NCBI GenBank assembly: GCA_009691105.1
Contig: SHVU01000009.1
Location: 1-64,000 of the forward strand
Reading direction: 5' to 3'
Origin: Rhodospirillales bacterium
GTDB taxonomy: Bacteria; Pseudomonadota; Alphaproteobacteria; Rhodospirillales; SHVU01
DNA length: 64,000 nt
In this document: positions 19,146-30,163 of the stretch, piece after piece
Layout: each line of letters starts with the position of its first letter
Numbering within the stretch: position 1 is the first letter of the stretch
The notes under the pieces: generated by a model
What the model saw: the letters and a program-made list of their open reading frames with translations, nothing else
Database searches by the model: none
Told to the model about the DNA's origin: nothing
Translations under genes and position numbers: made by a program

Positions 19146-19949
19146 ATGATCGCGTCTGTGCTGTTCGGTCTTTCGGCCTTGTTGGCGCTCGTTCCGTGGT
19201 CGCTGGTTGTCTGGCGGCGTTCGGACGTGCGGCCCGAAGCCCTGTTCTGGCTGACGTTTGCCGTTGCCGTCGTCGGACCGCTGGCGTGGGTCGTCTCGTC
19301 GAGCGGCCTTTCGTGGCGCACCGGATTATCGGCGGTGTTGTGGATCACCGTGGTTGCGACGCTGGTGACCTTCGGGGTCATCGCCGCGATAACGCGCGAC
19401 GCGTGGCGGCTCGCCCCGTTGTTTGGACCTTACATGATCGCGGTCGCCGCGATCGCCGTGTTTTGGCAGCACGCGCCGGAGCGGGTGCTGGCCTGGGCCC
19501 AGGTCTCGGCCTGGCTGGAAATGCACATCATTGTATCCGTGCTGACCTACGCCTTGGTCACGATCGCCGCCGTGGCGGCGCTGGCGGCGACGATTCAAGA
19601 AGCTGCTCTCAAGGCTAAACGTCCGAACACTCTGACCCGACGCTTGCCGTCCGTCGCCGACTGCGAGCGCCTATTGCTCGGTATCTTGTTGGCCGGGGAA
19701 GCGGTGCTGGCCCTGGGTCTCGCCAGCGGCATGGCGGCGCATTATCGCGACAGCGGAACCGTCCTCGGCTTCGATCACAAGACGGTCTTGTCGGTCGCCG
19801 CCTTCGTCGTCATCGGCTGTGTGCTCCTGGCGCATTATCAAAGCGGGTTGCGGGGCAGGCGGGCGGCACGGTTCGTCCTGCTGGCTTATCTTCTGATCAC
19901 CTTCGGCTACCCCGGGGTCAAGTTCGTCACCGACGTCATAATGGCCTGA
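19146..19949 (+). CDS. CcsA/YpjD-like inner-membrane protein
   Basis: Polytopic membrane protein of 267 residues with about eight hydrophobic helices. The pattern fits the cytochrome c assembly family that includes HemX/YpjD. A His lies at the start of a helix in WLEMHIIVSVLTYALV, a second His is in LGFDHKTVLSV, and the end is LAYLLITFGYPGVKFVTDVI. Family members handle haem or cytochrome c assembly, although YpjD proteins are poorly characterised. No other cytochrome biogenesis genes are adjacent. It lies about 100 bases upstream of dusB. Confidence 0.78.
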   Translation: MIASVLFGLSALLALVPWSLVVWRRSDVRPEALFWLTFAVAVVGPLAWVVSSSGLSWRTGLSAVLWITVVATLVTFGVIAAITRDAWRLAPLFGPYMIAVAAIAVFWQHAPERVLAWAQVSAWLEMHIIVSVLTYALVTIAAVAALAATIQEAALKAKRPNTLTRRLPSVADCERLLLGILLAGEAVLALGLASGMAAHYRDSGTVLGFDHKTVLSVAAFVVIGCVLLAHYQSGLRGRRAARFVLLAYLLITFGYPGVKFVTDVIMA

Positions 19950-20047
19950 TCCGCAAAGGATTTTAGGCCTGCCTGCCTGTCTCTTGGGCAGGGCTGTTGC
20001 TCTGAGGTGACAACTGCCCAGATCTTAGGCAAAATCGGCAGACACCC

Positions 20048-21043
20048 ATGGCACTCACACCCATTCAGATCGGCCCGGTCCGGTTGGACCATCCGGTGAT
20101 CCTCGCCCCGTTGTCGGGCGTCACGGATATGCCGTTCCGCTGCTTGGTCAAGCAGAGCGGGGCGGGGCTTGTCGTGTCTGAAATGATCGCATCCGAGGCG
20201 ATGGTCCGGGCCAGCCGCAAGACCCTGACCCGCGCCGCTCACGCTCCCGAGGAACGACCCATTTCCGTGCAGCTTGCCGGTTGCGATCCGGAGCTGGTGG
20301 CCGAAGCGGCGCGGATCAACCAGGACCGCGGCGCCAAGATCATCGATCTCAACATGGGCTGCCCCGTAAAAAAGGTCACCAACGGCCAGCATGCTGGTTC
20401 GGCCCTCATGCGCGACGAGATTAAAGCGGCGCGGATCATGGAAGCGGCCGTGAAGGCGGTGAGCATTCCGGTGACGCTCAAGATGCGGACCGGCTGGGAC
20501 GACACGAACCGCAACGCGCCCGCACTCGCCCGTATCGCCGAGGCGTGCGGCATCCGCATGATCACCGTTCATGGACGGACGCGCTGCCAGATGTTCGGCG
20601 GCAAGGCCGACTGGCCCTTTATCCGCACCGTCAAGGACGCCGTGTCGATCTCGGTGATCGGCAACGGCGACGTCAACACCGTCGAGGATGCGCGCGATCT
20701 GTTGGCGGCGTCGGGCGCCGATGGCGTGATGATCGGACGCGGCGCTTGTGGGCGGCCGTGGTTCCTGTCTCAGGTGATCCGCTTCCTCGAGACCGGCGAG
20801 CGCCTTCCCGATCCGCCGCTCGACGCGCAACGCATCACCGTTCAGGCCCATTACGACGCTATGCTGTCCCACTACGGGACGAGTGCCGGATTGAAGATCG
20901 CCCGCAAGCATCTCGCCTGGTACAGCCGTGGCTTGCCCGGTTCCGCCGAGTTCCGCCGCGACGTCAATGTCGCCGAGGATCCGGCCCAGGTCCGCGCCTT
21001 GGTCGATCGCTTCTACGGCGCCACTATGGATGCGGCGGCCTGA
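20048..21043 (+). CDS. dusB: tRNA-dihydrouridine synthase B
   Basis: FMN-dependent enzyme that reduces specific uridines in the tRNA D-loop. The product is 331 residues. Dus motifs are [12 protein letters not shown], the catalytic Cys in [12 protein letters not shown], the LKMRTGWDD strand, ITVHGRTR and IGNGDVN with [13 protein letters not shown]. In alphaproteobacteria dusB (formerly nifR3) heads the ntrBC operon, and here the next start codon follows its stop directly. Confidence 0.96.
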   Translation: MALTPIQIGPVRLDHPVILAPLSGVTDMPFRCLVKQSGAGLVVSEMIASEAMVRASRKTLTRAAHAPEERPISVQLAGCDPELVAEAARINQDRGAKIIDLNMGCPVKKVTNGQHAGSALMRDEIKAARIMEAAVKAVSIPVTLKMRTGWDDTNRNAPALARIAEACGIRMITVHGRTRCQMFGGKADWPFIRTVKDAVSISVIGNGDVNTVEDARDLLAASGADGVMIGRGACGRPWFLSQVIRFLETGERLPDPPLDAQRITVQAHYDAMLSHYGTSAGLKIARKHLAWYSRGLPGSAEFRRDVNVAEDPAQVRALVDRFYGATMDAAA

Positions 21044-21613
21044 ATGGGAGACGTGACGGCGCTTCCCAAGCTTGCGACCGGCCCCCGGTTCGCCGCCGCG
21101 GAAGTCCTCGACGTCTTGTCTCAAGCTGTTCTTGTTATTGATCGCGACGACGCCATCGTGTTCGTTAATCCGGCCGCCGAGCAATTGTTGCAGGCGAGTG
21201 CCGCGCATATCGTCGGTCGCGGCGTCGACACGATTTTTTCAACCGACAGTCCGCTGTTCGCGGCGATCCTCAAGGCGCGGCGAGACGATCAACCGGTCGC
21301 CGAGTTCGGCGTCGATCTCGCGAGCCCGCGCTTTGGACGGCGCATCGTTGACGTATCGGTGGCGCCGCTCGCCGAGAACGCCTTCCTCGTGATCGGGCTG
21401 CACGAACGTTCAATTGTCGATCGCGTCGACCGCCAACTGAACCACCGCGCCGCGGCTTGCTCGGTCAGCGGTCTTGCCGCCATGCTCGCCCACGAGATCA
21501 AGAATCCCTTGTCGGGTATTCGCGGCGCCGCGCAGCTTCTCGGCCTCAACCGCAACACGCTCCGCAAGAAGATCCGCGAACTCAATATCGCGGTCGGGCT
21601 GGCGCCGCGATGA
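21044..21613 (+). CDS. In-frame fusion of truncated NtrB to the C-terminal end of NtrC
   Basis: The first 166 or so residues are NtrB: a PAS domain (ALPKLATG to FLVIGLHERS) and the start of the dimerisation/phosphotransfer helix with the H-box MLAHEIKNPLSGIRGAAQLL. The next residues, GLNRNTLRKKIRELNI, are not NtrB. They are the recognition helix and C-terminus of the NtrC Fis-type DNA-binding domain. Missing are the NtrB ATPase domain and the NtrC receiver, AAA+ domain and most of the HTH, about 2 kb in relatives. The 189-residue product cannot be an active kinase or activator. It starts directly after the dusB stop and overlaps ntrY in an ATGA. Confidence 0.9.
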   Translation: MGDVTALPKLATGPRFAAAEVLDVLSQAVLVIDRDDAIVFVNPAAEQLLQASAAHIVGRGVDTIFSTDSPLFAAILKARRDDQPVAEFGVDLASPRFGRRIVDVSVAPLAENAFLVIGLHERSIVDRVDRQLNHRAAACSVSGLAAMLAHEIKNPLSGIRGAAQLLGLNRNTLRKKIRELNIAVGLAPR

Positions 21614-23866
21614 TGGCGGCCACTCGCACGCTGGATCGACGGACCATGCGCGTCCGGCTCTGGGCGCGCCGCATTGGGCTTGGTCGCAAACTGGCCTTCG
21701 CGCTGGCGGCGGCGGCGGCGGTGTCCGGGACCACGACGGCTGCAGCGCTTGCCGGCTATTCGCCGTTGGGGATCGGTCCCGACGTCGTTCGCGCGCTGCT
21801 CTATCTCGACATCGTGATCGTGTTGGCGCTGGGCGCCGTCGTGACGCGTCGCGTCGTGACGGTGTGGGTCGAGCGACGCCGCGGCTTGGCCGGATCGAGC
21901 CTGCTCATCCGGATGGTGGCGTTGTTCAGTGTGGTGGCAGTGACCCCGGCGATCGTCGTCGCGGTGTTTTCGGCGCTGTTTCTCGATTTCGGCGTGCAGG
22001 CGTGGTTCAGCCAGCGGGTTCGGACCGCTCTCGATGAATCGCGCGCCGTCGGACACGCCTATCTTCGCGAGAACCAGCAGAATATCCGCGCCGACGCGTA
22101 CGGCATGGCTTTCGATCTGAATCGTCAGGCGTTCGAGCTCATGCGGTCGCCACCGCAATTTAGCCAGGCGGTTGCCTTCGGAGCTGCGAAGCAGGGCCTC
22201 GACGAAGCCATGGTCATCGACCGCTCCGGACACATCCTGGCGCGGGGGCCGTTCAGTCTGGCGCTCGAGTTCGAGAAAATTCCCGCCGAGGCGCTCGATC
22301 GCGCTATGCAACGCACCATCGTCACCATTGCCAGCAGCACCGACGAACGTGTGCGCGCCATCGTCTTTCTCGAGCCGTTCGGCGATGCGTTTCTGGTTGT
22401 CGGGCGACGCGTCGATCCAAAGGTTCTGGAGTCGATTCAACGGACGGATAGCGCCGTTGCGCAGTACCAGTCTCTGGAGCAGCGCCAAGCCGATATCCGG
22501 ATCACCTTCGTCGTCATCTACGGTGTCGTCTCGGTCCTGATGTTGCTGGCTGCCGTCTGGGTCGGCATATCGTTTGCGACTCAGCTCGTCGAGCCGATCG
22601 GCTCCGTGATCTCCGCGGCCGACCGCGTCGCCAAGGGCGATCTGACGGCGCGAGTCGAGGCGACCGTCGCCAGCGACGAAATCGGGGTCTTAAGCCGCGC
22701 CTTCAATCGCATGGCCGAGCAGATCGACAACCAGCGCCGCGGCTTGGTCGAGGCCAACCGCGAACTGGCCGAGCGGACGCGCTTTACGGAAACCGTGCTG
22801 ACCGGCGTCTCCGCCGGCGTCATTGGCCTGGATGCCGAAGGACAGATCCGCCTTGCCAATCGCTCGGCCTCCGATCTTCTCGGGGTTCAGCTCGACGCCG
22901 AAGTCGATCGGCCCTTCGCCGAAGCGATCCCGGAGATGGCGGACCTCTTCGCCGAAGCGGCGCGACGGTCGGACCGGCCGGCGAATGACGAAGTCAAAGT
23001 GGCGCGCAAGGCGCGCTCCCAGACTCTTCAGGCGACCATCGTCGCCGAGAAACTTGAAGGACAGATCGTCGGATATGTCGTGACGTTCGACGACGTGACC
23101 GAACTTCTGTCGGCGCAGCGGACGGCGGCTTGGGCCGATGTGGCGCGTCGCATCGCGCACGAAATCAAGAACCCGCTCACGCCGATTCAGTTGTCCGCCG
23201 AACGCCTCAAGCGTAAGTATCTGAAAGAGATCACCAGCGATCCGCAAACCTTCACGGCCTGTACCGACACCATCGTGCGCCAAGTCGAAGACATTGGCCG
23301 GATGGTGGACGAGTTCTCGTCCTTCGCGCGGATGCCGCAGCCCTCGCTGAAACCGGAGAGCCTCGCCGAGATCTGTCGTCAGGTCGCGTTCCTGGAACGC
23401 AGCCGGAGCACGGCGATTGCCATCGACCTCGATCTGCCGCCCGCCGACGTAACGTTGAATTGCGATCGTCAACAGGTTGGGCGGGCGTTGACGAACGTAC
23501 TCAAGAACGCCGCCGAGTCGGTCACGGCCCGGCCGAAGTCCGAGGACGGACCTTTGGCCAAGGGTCGCATCCGCCTGACGTTGCAGGAGGCCGACACCGC
23601 CGACGGCCGCGAAGTGCGCCTGATCGTCGAGGACAACGGTATCGGCTTGCCTCGCGAGCAGCGCGATCGATTGACCGAGCCCTATGTCACGTCGCGCGAA
23701 AAAGGGACGGGGCTTGGCCTAGCCATCGTCAAAAAGATCATGGAAGACCACGGCGGCCAAGTGATGCTCGAAGACCGCGAGGGCGGCGGCGCGCGCGTCT
23801 CGCTGGTCTTCGGGCCGACGCGCAGCGCTCCGATCGCCGATGAGGCGGTGCCGAGTTTGGTGTCCC

Positions 23867-23877
<11 letters not shown>
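21610..23877 (+). CDS. ntrY: Sensor histidine kinase NtrY
   Basis: Membrane sensor kinase of 755 residues. Two N-terminal hydrophobic hairpins lead to a long periplasmic region (FSQRVRTALDESRAVG onward). They are followed by a transmembrane helix and HAMP segment (VEPIGSVISAADRVAKGDL), then a PAS domain (TGVSAGVIGLDAEGQI). The H-box is WADVARRIAHEIKNPLTPIQLS, and the ATP lid shows NVLKNAAESV, VEDNGIGLP and GTGLGLAIVKKI. It pairs with NtrX in nitrogen and redox control. The start overlaps the stop of the ntrB-ntrC fusion, so the junction of the fused gene with ntrY is undisturbed. Confidence 0.95.
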
Positions 23878-25267
<1,390 letters not shown>

Positions 25268-25279
25268 GGCGGAACGATC

Positions 25280-26655
25280 ATGAAGGTCATCGTCTGCGGC
25301 ACCGGCATGGTCGGCTCGAATATTGCCCGCTATCTAGCGGCGGAAAACAACGACGTGACGGCCATCGATCAATCGAGCGACCTAGTCCGACGGTTGAGTG
25401 ACACCACCGACGTCCAAGGTGTCGTTGGGCATGCGGCGCATCCCAACGTCCTCGAGCAGGCCGGGGCCGAGGGCGCCGACATGCTGATCGCCATCACCCG
25501 GGCTGACGAAGTGAACATGGTGGCCTGTCAGGTGGCGCATGCCGTCTTCGCGGTTCCGACCAAGATCGCGCGGGTCCGTCATCAGGACTATCTGCAACCC
25601 ATCTGGTCGAAGCTGTTTTCGCGCGACCACATGGCGATCGACGTCGTCATCTCGCCGGAAATGGAAGTCGCCCGCGCCGTGACTAGGCGGCTGCGCGTCC
25701 CCGGCGCCATCGAAATGATTCCGCTGGTCCAGGACCGGGTCCGGCTTCTCGGCGTTCGGCTGGAAGCAAACTGTCCCGTGTTCACACGCCGCCGCGCCAG
25801 CTCACGCAGCTGTTTCCTGATCTCAGTATCATCGTCGTCGGTATCATGCGTGGCGAGCGCGCCTTCGTCCCGGAACCGGACGATCAACTTGAAGGTGGCG
25901 ATCACGTCTATTTCGTCGTCGACAGCGAAAAAGTGCGTCGCGCCATGGCGACGTTTGGCCACGAGGAAGTGGAGGCGAAGCGCCTCGTCATCTTCGGCGG
26001 CGGCAATATCGGGCTGTTCGTCGCCGAGCAGATCGAGCGCGACTATCCCTGGATCAACGCCAAGATGGTCGAGGCCGACCGCGAGCGTGCCGAGTTCGCG
26101 GCGAGCCGCTTGAAGCGGACTGTCGTTATCAACGGCAGCGTGCTGGAGCCCGAGATCCTCGACGAATCCGAGGTCGGCTCGGCTGAGACCGTCGTCGCCG
26201 TCACCAATGACGACGAGACCAATATACTGGCGTCGCTGCTCGCCAAGCGCGAAGGTTGCGAGCGCGCCATCACGCTGGTGAACAAAGACAACTACGAGTC
26301 GCTGGCGCCGACCCTCGGCGTCGACGTCGTCATCAACCCGCGCGGCATCACGGTGTCGTCGATCCTGCAGCACGTCCGCCGCGGCCGCATTCATTCGGCC
26401 CACGCGCTCCGCCAAGGCTTTGGCGAGTTGATCGAAGCCGAGGCGCTGCCGACGTCCGGGCTCGTCGGACCGCCGCTGCGCGATATCAAATTGCCGGACG
26501 GCGTGTTGATCGGGGCCGTCGTCCGCGACGGCCAGGTCATCATTCCGCGCGGCTCGACGGTCATCAACGCCAAGGACCGCGTCGTCTTGTTCGCGACGAC
26601 GGCGGCGATCCGTGACGTCGAGAACATGTTTTCGGTTCGCCTCGAATATTTCTAG
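25280..26655 (+). pseudogene. trkA: Potassium uptake protein TrkA, split by a single-base deletion
   Basis: TrkA is the peripheral NAD-binding regulator of TrkH/TrkG potassium channels. The first frame covers the N-terminal RCK domain (MKVIVCGTGMVGSNIARYLAAE) up to LEANCPV, then leaves family similarity. The next frame back picks up at HTPPRQLTQLFPDLSI and continues to the normal end, including the second Rossmann domain (VIFGGGNIGLFVAEQIE). The break is near 25780, where CCCGTGTTCAC would read through as Cys-Pro-Val-Val-His if one G were added. Each half is well conserved, so the event is recent or a sequencing error. Confidence 0.9.
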
Positions 26656-26671
26656 AAGGGAAGGGACTCCC

Positions 26672-27382
26672 ATGACCCCACGACGGTTGGGTGTTCTCGG
26701 CGGCATGGGGCCGCTCGCGACCGCCGACTTCATGCGCAAAGTCATCGCAGCGACTCCGGCCGAGCGCGACCAGGATCACATCCCAATGGTCGTCTATTCG
26801 GTTCCGCAAATCCCCGATCGCTCGGCGGCCATCCTGGCCGACGGTGTGTCGCCGCTGCCGGCGATGATCGAGGGCGTAACGTCGCTCGAACGGGCGGGGG
26901 CCCAGGCCATCGCCATTCCCTGCAACACGGCGCATCACTGGTACGACGATCTCGTCAAAGCAAGTCGCGTGCCGATCCTTCATATCGTCGATGCCGCGGC
27001 CCGCGCCTTGGATGCGCGGCGGATCTCGACGAAGAAGCTCGGTCTTCTCGGAACGACCGGCACTATCGCCTCGCGCGTCTATCAGAACCGGCTCGAAGCT
27101 CTCGGTTACGAATGCATCGCGCCGAGCGCCGCCGACATGGACCGGCTGGTGATGAAAGGCATCGGCGAAGTCAAAGCCGGCCGTCTGGCCGAAGCCAAGA
27201 CGTTGTTGACCGCCGCTGCCGACACTTTGTTTGCTCGCGATATTGGCGCGGTCATTCTGGGATGCACCGAAATCCCGTTGGTCCTCATCGATCCGAGCCG
27301 CTACGTCGATGCCACCCACGCCTTGGCCCAGGCATCCGTGAAATGGGCCATGACCGAGGAACGCCTTGCGCGCGCCGGCTAA
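26672..27382 (+). CDS. Aspartate/glutamate racemase family protein
   Basis: Cofactor-independent amino-acid racemase of 236 residues. The N-terminus RRLGVLGGMGPLATADFMRK is typical of the YgeA/aspartate racemase group. The two catalytic cysteines are in IPCNTAHHW and ILGCTEIPL. A probable role is interconversion of L- and D-aspartate or a related amino acid. It lies between trkA and hfq, where many relatives have a D-amino-acid aminotransferase gene. The ATG at 26672 follows AGGGAAGGGA. It overlaps the HAD gene by 17 bases. Confidence 0.9.
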   Translation: MTPRRLGVLGGMGPLATADFMRKVIAATPAERDQDHIPMVVYSVPQIPDRSAAILADGVSPLPAMIEGVTSLERAGAQAIAIPCNTAHHWYDDLVKASRVPILHIVDAAARALDARRISTKKLGLLGTTGTIASRVYQNRLEALGYECIAPSAADMDRLVMKGIGEVKAGRLAEAKTLLTAAADTLFARDIGAVILGCTEIPLVLIDPSRYVDATHALAQASVKWAMTEERLARAG

Positions 27383-28049
27383 AACGTCTGCTGAGGGATC
27401 GTCGGGTCGGCCGAAAGTCGTCCTCTTCGATTGGGACAACACCCTCGTCGAATCCTGGCCGACGATCGAGCATGCCTTGAACGCGACCTTCGCCGCGTTC
27501 GGCTTGCCGCAGTGGACCCACGAAGAAGTTCGGGGGCGGGTGCGGCGCTCGTTGCGCGAAAGTTTCCCGCCGCTCTTCGGGGCACGGTGGGAAGAGGCTG
27601 CGGTGCATTACTACGAAATATTTCACGCCATCCATCTCAAGAAGCTGACGCCCTTGATGGGCGCGCGGCAGATGCTCGACGAGTTGGCGGCGGATGGGTT
27701 CACCCTCGGCGTCGTCAGCAACAAGAAAGGCGACGTGCTCCGCCGCGAGAGCGCCCATCTCGGATGGGACGGTTATTTTCTCCGGATCGTCGGCGCCCAG
27801 GACGCGCCGCGCGACAAACCGTGCATCGACGTCGTCGATCTGGCGCTGACCGGCAGCGGTGTCGCACGCGGGCCTGACGTCTGGTTCGTCGGCGACACCG
27901 AGATCGATCTAGAATGTGCCGCCAATGCCGGCTGCATAGGCGTGCTGTTGCGGCCGTCGGAACCGGGTCCGGCGGAGTTCCAATCGTACCCGCCGGCGCG
28001 CCATTTCGCAGACTGTCAGGAGCTTTCCAAGGCCTTACGAAGATTGTAA
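27366..28049 (+). CDS. HAD-family hydrolase (phosphoglycolate-phosphatase-like)
   Basis: Haloacid-dehalogenase-superfamily phosphatase of 227 residues. Motif I is LFDWDNTLVES with both Asp residues, motif II is LGVVSNK (Ser), motif III is a Lys in ARDKPCI-type context (APRDKP), and motif IV is FVGDTEIDLECA. The helical cap lies between motifs I and II. The TTG start at 27366 gives a 17-base overlap with the racemase gene and leaves an unconserved N-terminal tail of about 17 residues. The substrate is not predictable. Confidence 0.87.
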   Translation: MRAPAKTSAEGSSGRPKVVLFDWDNTLVESWPTIEHALNATFAAFGLPQWTHEEVRGRVRRSLRESFPPLFGARWEEAAVHYYEIFHAIHLKKLTPLMGARQMLDELAADGFTLGVVSNKKGDVLRRESAHLGWDGYFLRIVGAQDAPRDKPCIDVVDLALTGSGVARGPDVWFVGDTEIDLECAANAGCIGVLLRPSEPGPAEFQSYPPARHFADCQELSKALRRL

Positions 28050-28190
28050 TCTGACCAATGAGGCCGGCCATTTCGGACCAGTCGCGTACCGGCGACTTTG
28101 GCAGGCGTCAAAAAACGAAGAAGGCACGCAACCAACAAGGCTATTCCCAATCGACACGAGGGACACGCCGCAACAAAGAGGCCGAAGATC

Positions 28191-28454
28191 ATGTCGTCCG
28201 AAAAATCGCAAAACGTTCAGGATGTCTTCCTCAACGACGTCCGAAAGAACAAGACTGCGGTCACGGTGTTCCTCGTCAACGGCGTCAAGTTGCAGGGAAT
28301 CATCACGTGGTTTGACAATTTCTCGATGCTCTTGCGTCGGGACGGTCATACGCAGCTGGTCTATAAGCACGCCATTTCGACGGTGATGCCGGGAATGCCG
28401 ATTCAACTCTTTGAGCCCGATAAGGACGACAAAGAGCCTCCCGCTCAATCTTGA
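28191..28454 (+). CDS. hfq: RNA-binding protein Hfq
   Basis: Hexameric RNA chaperone that pairs small RNAs with mRNAs. The product is 87 residues. Sm1 is seen as [23 protein letters not shown] with [16 protein letters not shown], and Sm2 as the diagnostic VYKHAISTV. The ATG at 28191 is chosen because Hfq starts a few residues before QNVQD. The hflX TTG start overlaps its stop by four bases, the usual hfq-hflX coupling. Confidence 0.97.
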   Translation: MSSEKSQNVQDVFLNDVRKNKTAVTVFLVNGVKLQGIITWFDNFSMLLRRDGHTQLVYKHAISTVMPGMPIQLFEPDKDDKEPPAQS

Positions 28455-29818
28455 CCGACGCGAATATCGATCGGAGCACGGGTCGCAGCCGTCCTATGGC
28501 CGGCGGCCGTTGTGCCGTCGTGCATCCGTCGCGACGCGACGGCAATCGCGCCCGGCGGCCCGAACTGCGTCTCGAAGAAGCCGCCGGTTTGGCGCGTGCC
28601 ATTGCGCTCGACGTCGTTCATGCCGAGGTCGTCAACCTGGCGCGACCGACGCCGGCGACGCTTCTCGGCAGCGGCACGGTCGAGCGTCTCAAGACCCTGA
28701 TCGCTGGCGGCCCGCACGAAGACGACGTCAAAGACGAGGCCTACGAAAAGGCGAAGGCGGCCGCGATCAGCCTTGTGGTCATCGACGCGCCCTTGAGCCC
28801 CATTCAGCAGCGCAATTTGGAGAAGGCTTGGGGTTGCAAGGTCATCGACCGCACCGGCCTCATCCTGGAAATCTTCGGAGCGCGAGCCCGGAGCCGCGAA
28901 GGCCGGCTGCAAGTCGAACTGGCCTCTCTCAACTATCAGCGATCACGGCTGGTTCGTACCTGGACCCATCTTGAGCGGCAACGCGGCGGCGTTGGGTTCT
29001 TGGCCGGTCCTGGCGAAACTCAACTCGAAACCGATCGCCGCTTGATCGTCGAGCGGATCCGCCGGATCGAAGGCGAGATCAAAGAGGTTCGCCGGACGCG
29101 CGAACTGCATCGTCGGGCGCGGCGCAAGCGCGGCCATCCGGTCGTCGCGCTCGTCGGCTACACGAACGCTGGCAAATCGACGCTGTTCAATCGCCTGACC
29201 GGGGCCGACGTGAAGGCCGCCGACATGCTGTTCGCAACCCTCGATCCGACCATGCGCGAGTTCACCTTGCCGTCGGGACGGCCGGCCGTTCTGTCCGATA
29301 CGGTTGGGTTCATTTCCGATCTGCCGCACGAGTTGGTCGCGGCCTTCCACGCGACCTTGGAAGAGGTCCGGGAGGCCGACGCCGTCGTCCATGTGCGCGA
29401 CATCGCCCATGACGAAACCGAATCCCAGGCCGAGGATGTGAAAAGGGTCTTGAAGGACATCGGCCTCGACGGGATCATCGACAACGGCATGATCGAAGCA
29501 CTCAACAAGATCGACCGGCTGTCAGCAGGCGAGATCGAGACCGTGAAGGCGCGGTCCGTGCGCAGCAATGCCGCGGTCGTACCGATTTCGGCGATCAGCG
29601 GCGAAGGCTGCGATCAGCTTCTCGCCGTCATCGAAGAAGACATCGTCAGCGATTCCGAACTGCTCGAACTGACGCTATCCTCCGCTGATGGCGCCGGACT
29701 GGCGTGGCTCTATGATCACGGCGATGTCGTCGAGCGGCGTATGGAGGACGAGGTTATTCACGTGAAGGTGCGCCTGAACGCCGCCGATGCCGCCCGGTTC
29801 GCCCGCCGCCAAGCGTAG
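28451..29818 (+). CDS. hflX: Ribosome-associated GTPase HflX
   Basis: GTPase that splits or rescues stalled ribosomes. The product is 455 residues. The N-terminal HflX domain contains GSGTVERL and [28 protein letters not shown]. The glycine-rich [19 protein letters not shown] linker leads to the G domain with G1 [10 protein letters not shown]3 DTVGF and G4 NKID. The start is a TTG overlapping the hfq stop. No ATG occurs before the conserved region except one 15 codons in (MAGGRCAVV), which is an alternative start. Confidence 0.95.
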   Translation: MTDANIDRSTGRSRPMAGGRCAVVHPSRRDGNRARRPELRLEEAAGLARAIALDVVHAEVVNLARPTPATLLGSGTVERLKTLIAGGPHEDDVKDEAYEKAKAAAISLVVIDAPLSPIQQRNLEKAWGCKVIDRTGLILEIFGARARSREGRLQVELASLNYQRSRLVRTWTHLERQRGGVGFLAGPGETQLETDRRLIVERIRRIEGEIKEVRRTRELHRRARRKRGHPVVALVGYTNAGKSTLFNRLTGADVKAADMLFATLDPTMREFTLPSGRPAVLSDTVGFISDLPHELVAAFHATLEEVREADAVVHVRDIAHDETESQAEDVKRVLKDIGLDGIIDNGMIEALNKIDRLSAGEIETVKARSVRSNAAVVPISAISGEGCDQLLAVIEEDIVSDSELLELTLSSADGAGLAWLYDHGDVVERRMEDEVIHVKVRLNAADAARFARRQA

Positions 29819-29824
29819 CTCGCC

Positions 29825-30163
29825 ATGGATCTCCTTTTCATCGCGCTCTTCGGTGTCGCCTTGTGCGTCTACGTGGTTACCAAGTGGCCGTTCGACGTCC
29901 GCCGCAAATCCGACCGCCAGCTCGTCTACGAGTACACGGTCTATCTGCACAAGAAGTCGCTACGCGACCGAGCCGGACGGCTGTCGTTCACGTCGAGCCA
30001 AGGCTCGCCCGCCGAGGCCGAATTGCGGCGTCGCGGTTTCGATCCCGAGAAGGTCGTTGCCGAACGGTTCGACGCCAAGCGCGAGGGCCGGCCGATGCGG
30101 TGGGAGACCTGCCGTCTTGCCGACGACGCAACAGCGGTCCAAGCCGAAGCGTCACCCCGCTAG
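29825..30163 (+). CDS. Small membrane-anchored protein of unknown function
   Basis: A 112-residue product with one N-terminal hydrophobic helix (LLFIALFGVALCVYVVT), followed by a basic, mostly soluble domain with repeated Arg/Lys and Tyr (YEYTVYLHKKSLRDRAGRL). It starts six bases after hflX and is probably co-transcribed. I do not recognise a family. Its last 12 bases overlap the end of the convergent methyltransferase gene. Confidence 0.65.
   Translation: MDLLFIALFGVALCVYVVTKWPFDVRRKSDRQLVYEYTVYLHKKSLRDRAGRLSFTSSQGSPAEAELRRRGFDPEKVVAERFDAKREGRPMRWETCRLADDATAVQAEASPR

Noticed and set aside
18962-19381. Minus-strand frame in the ispDF-ccsA spacer
   Set aside because: It has low-complexity Thr/Ser/Asn content, no ribosome site and overlaps the start of a clear membrane-protein gene.
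25775-25785. Programmed -1 frameshift in trkA
   Set aside because: There is no slippery heptamer, stimulatory hairpin or family precedent at this position. A missing G restores the frame exactly.
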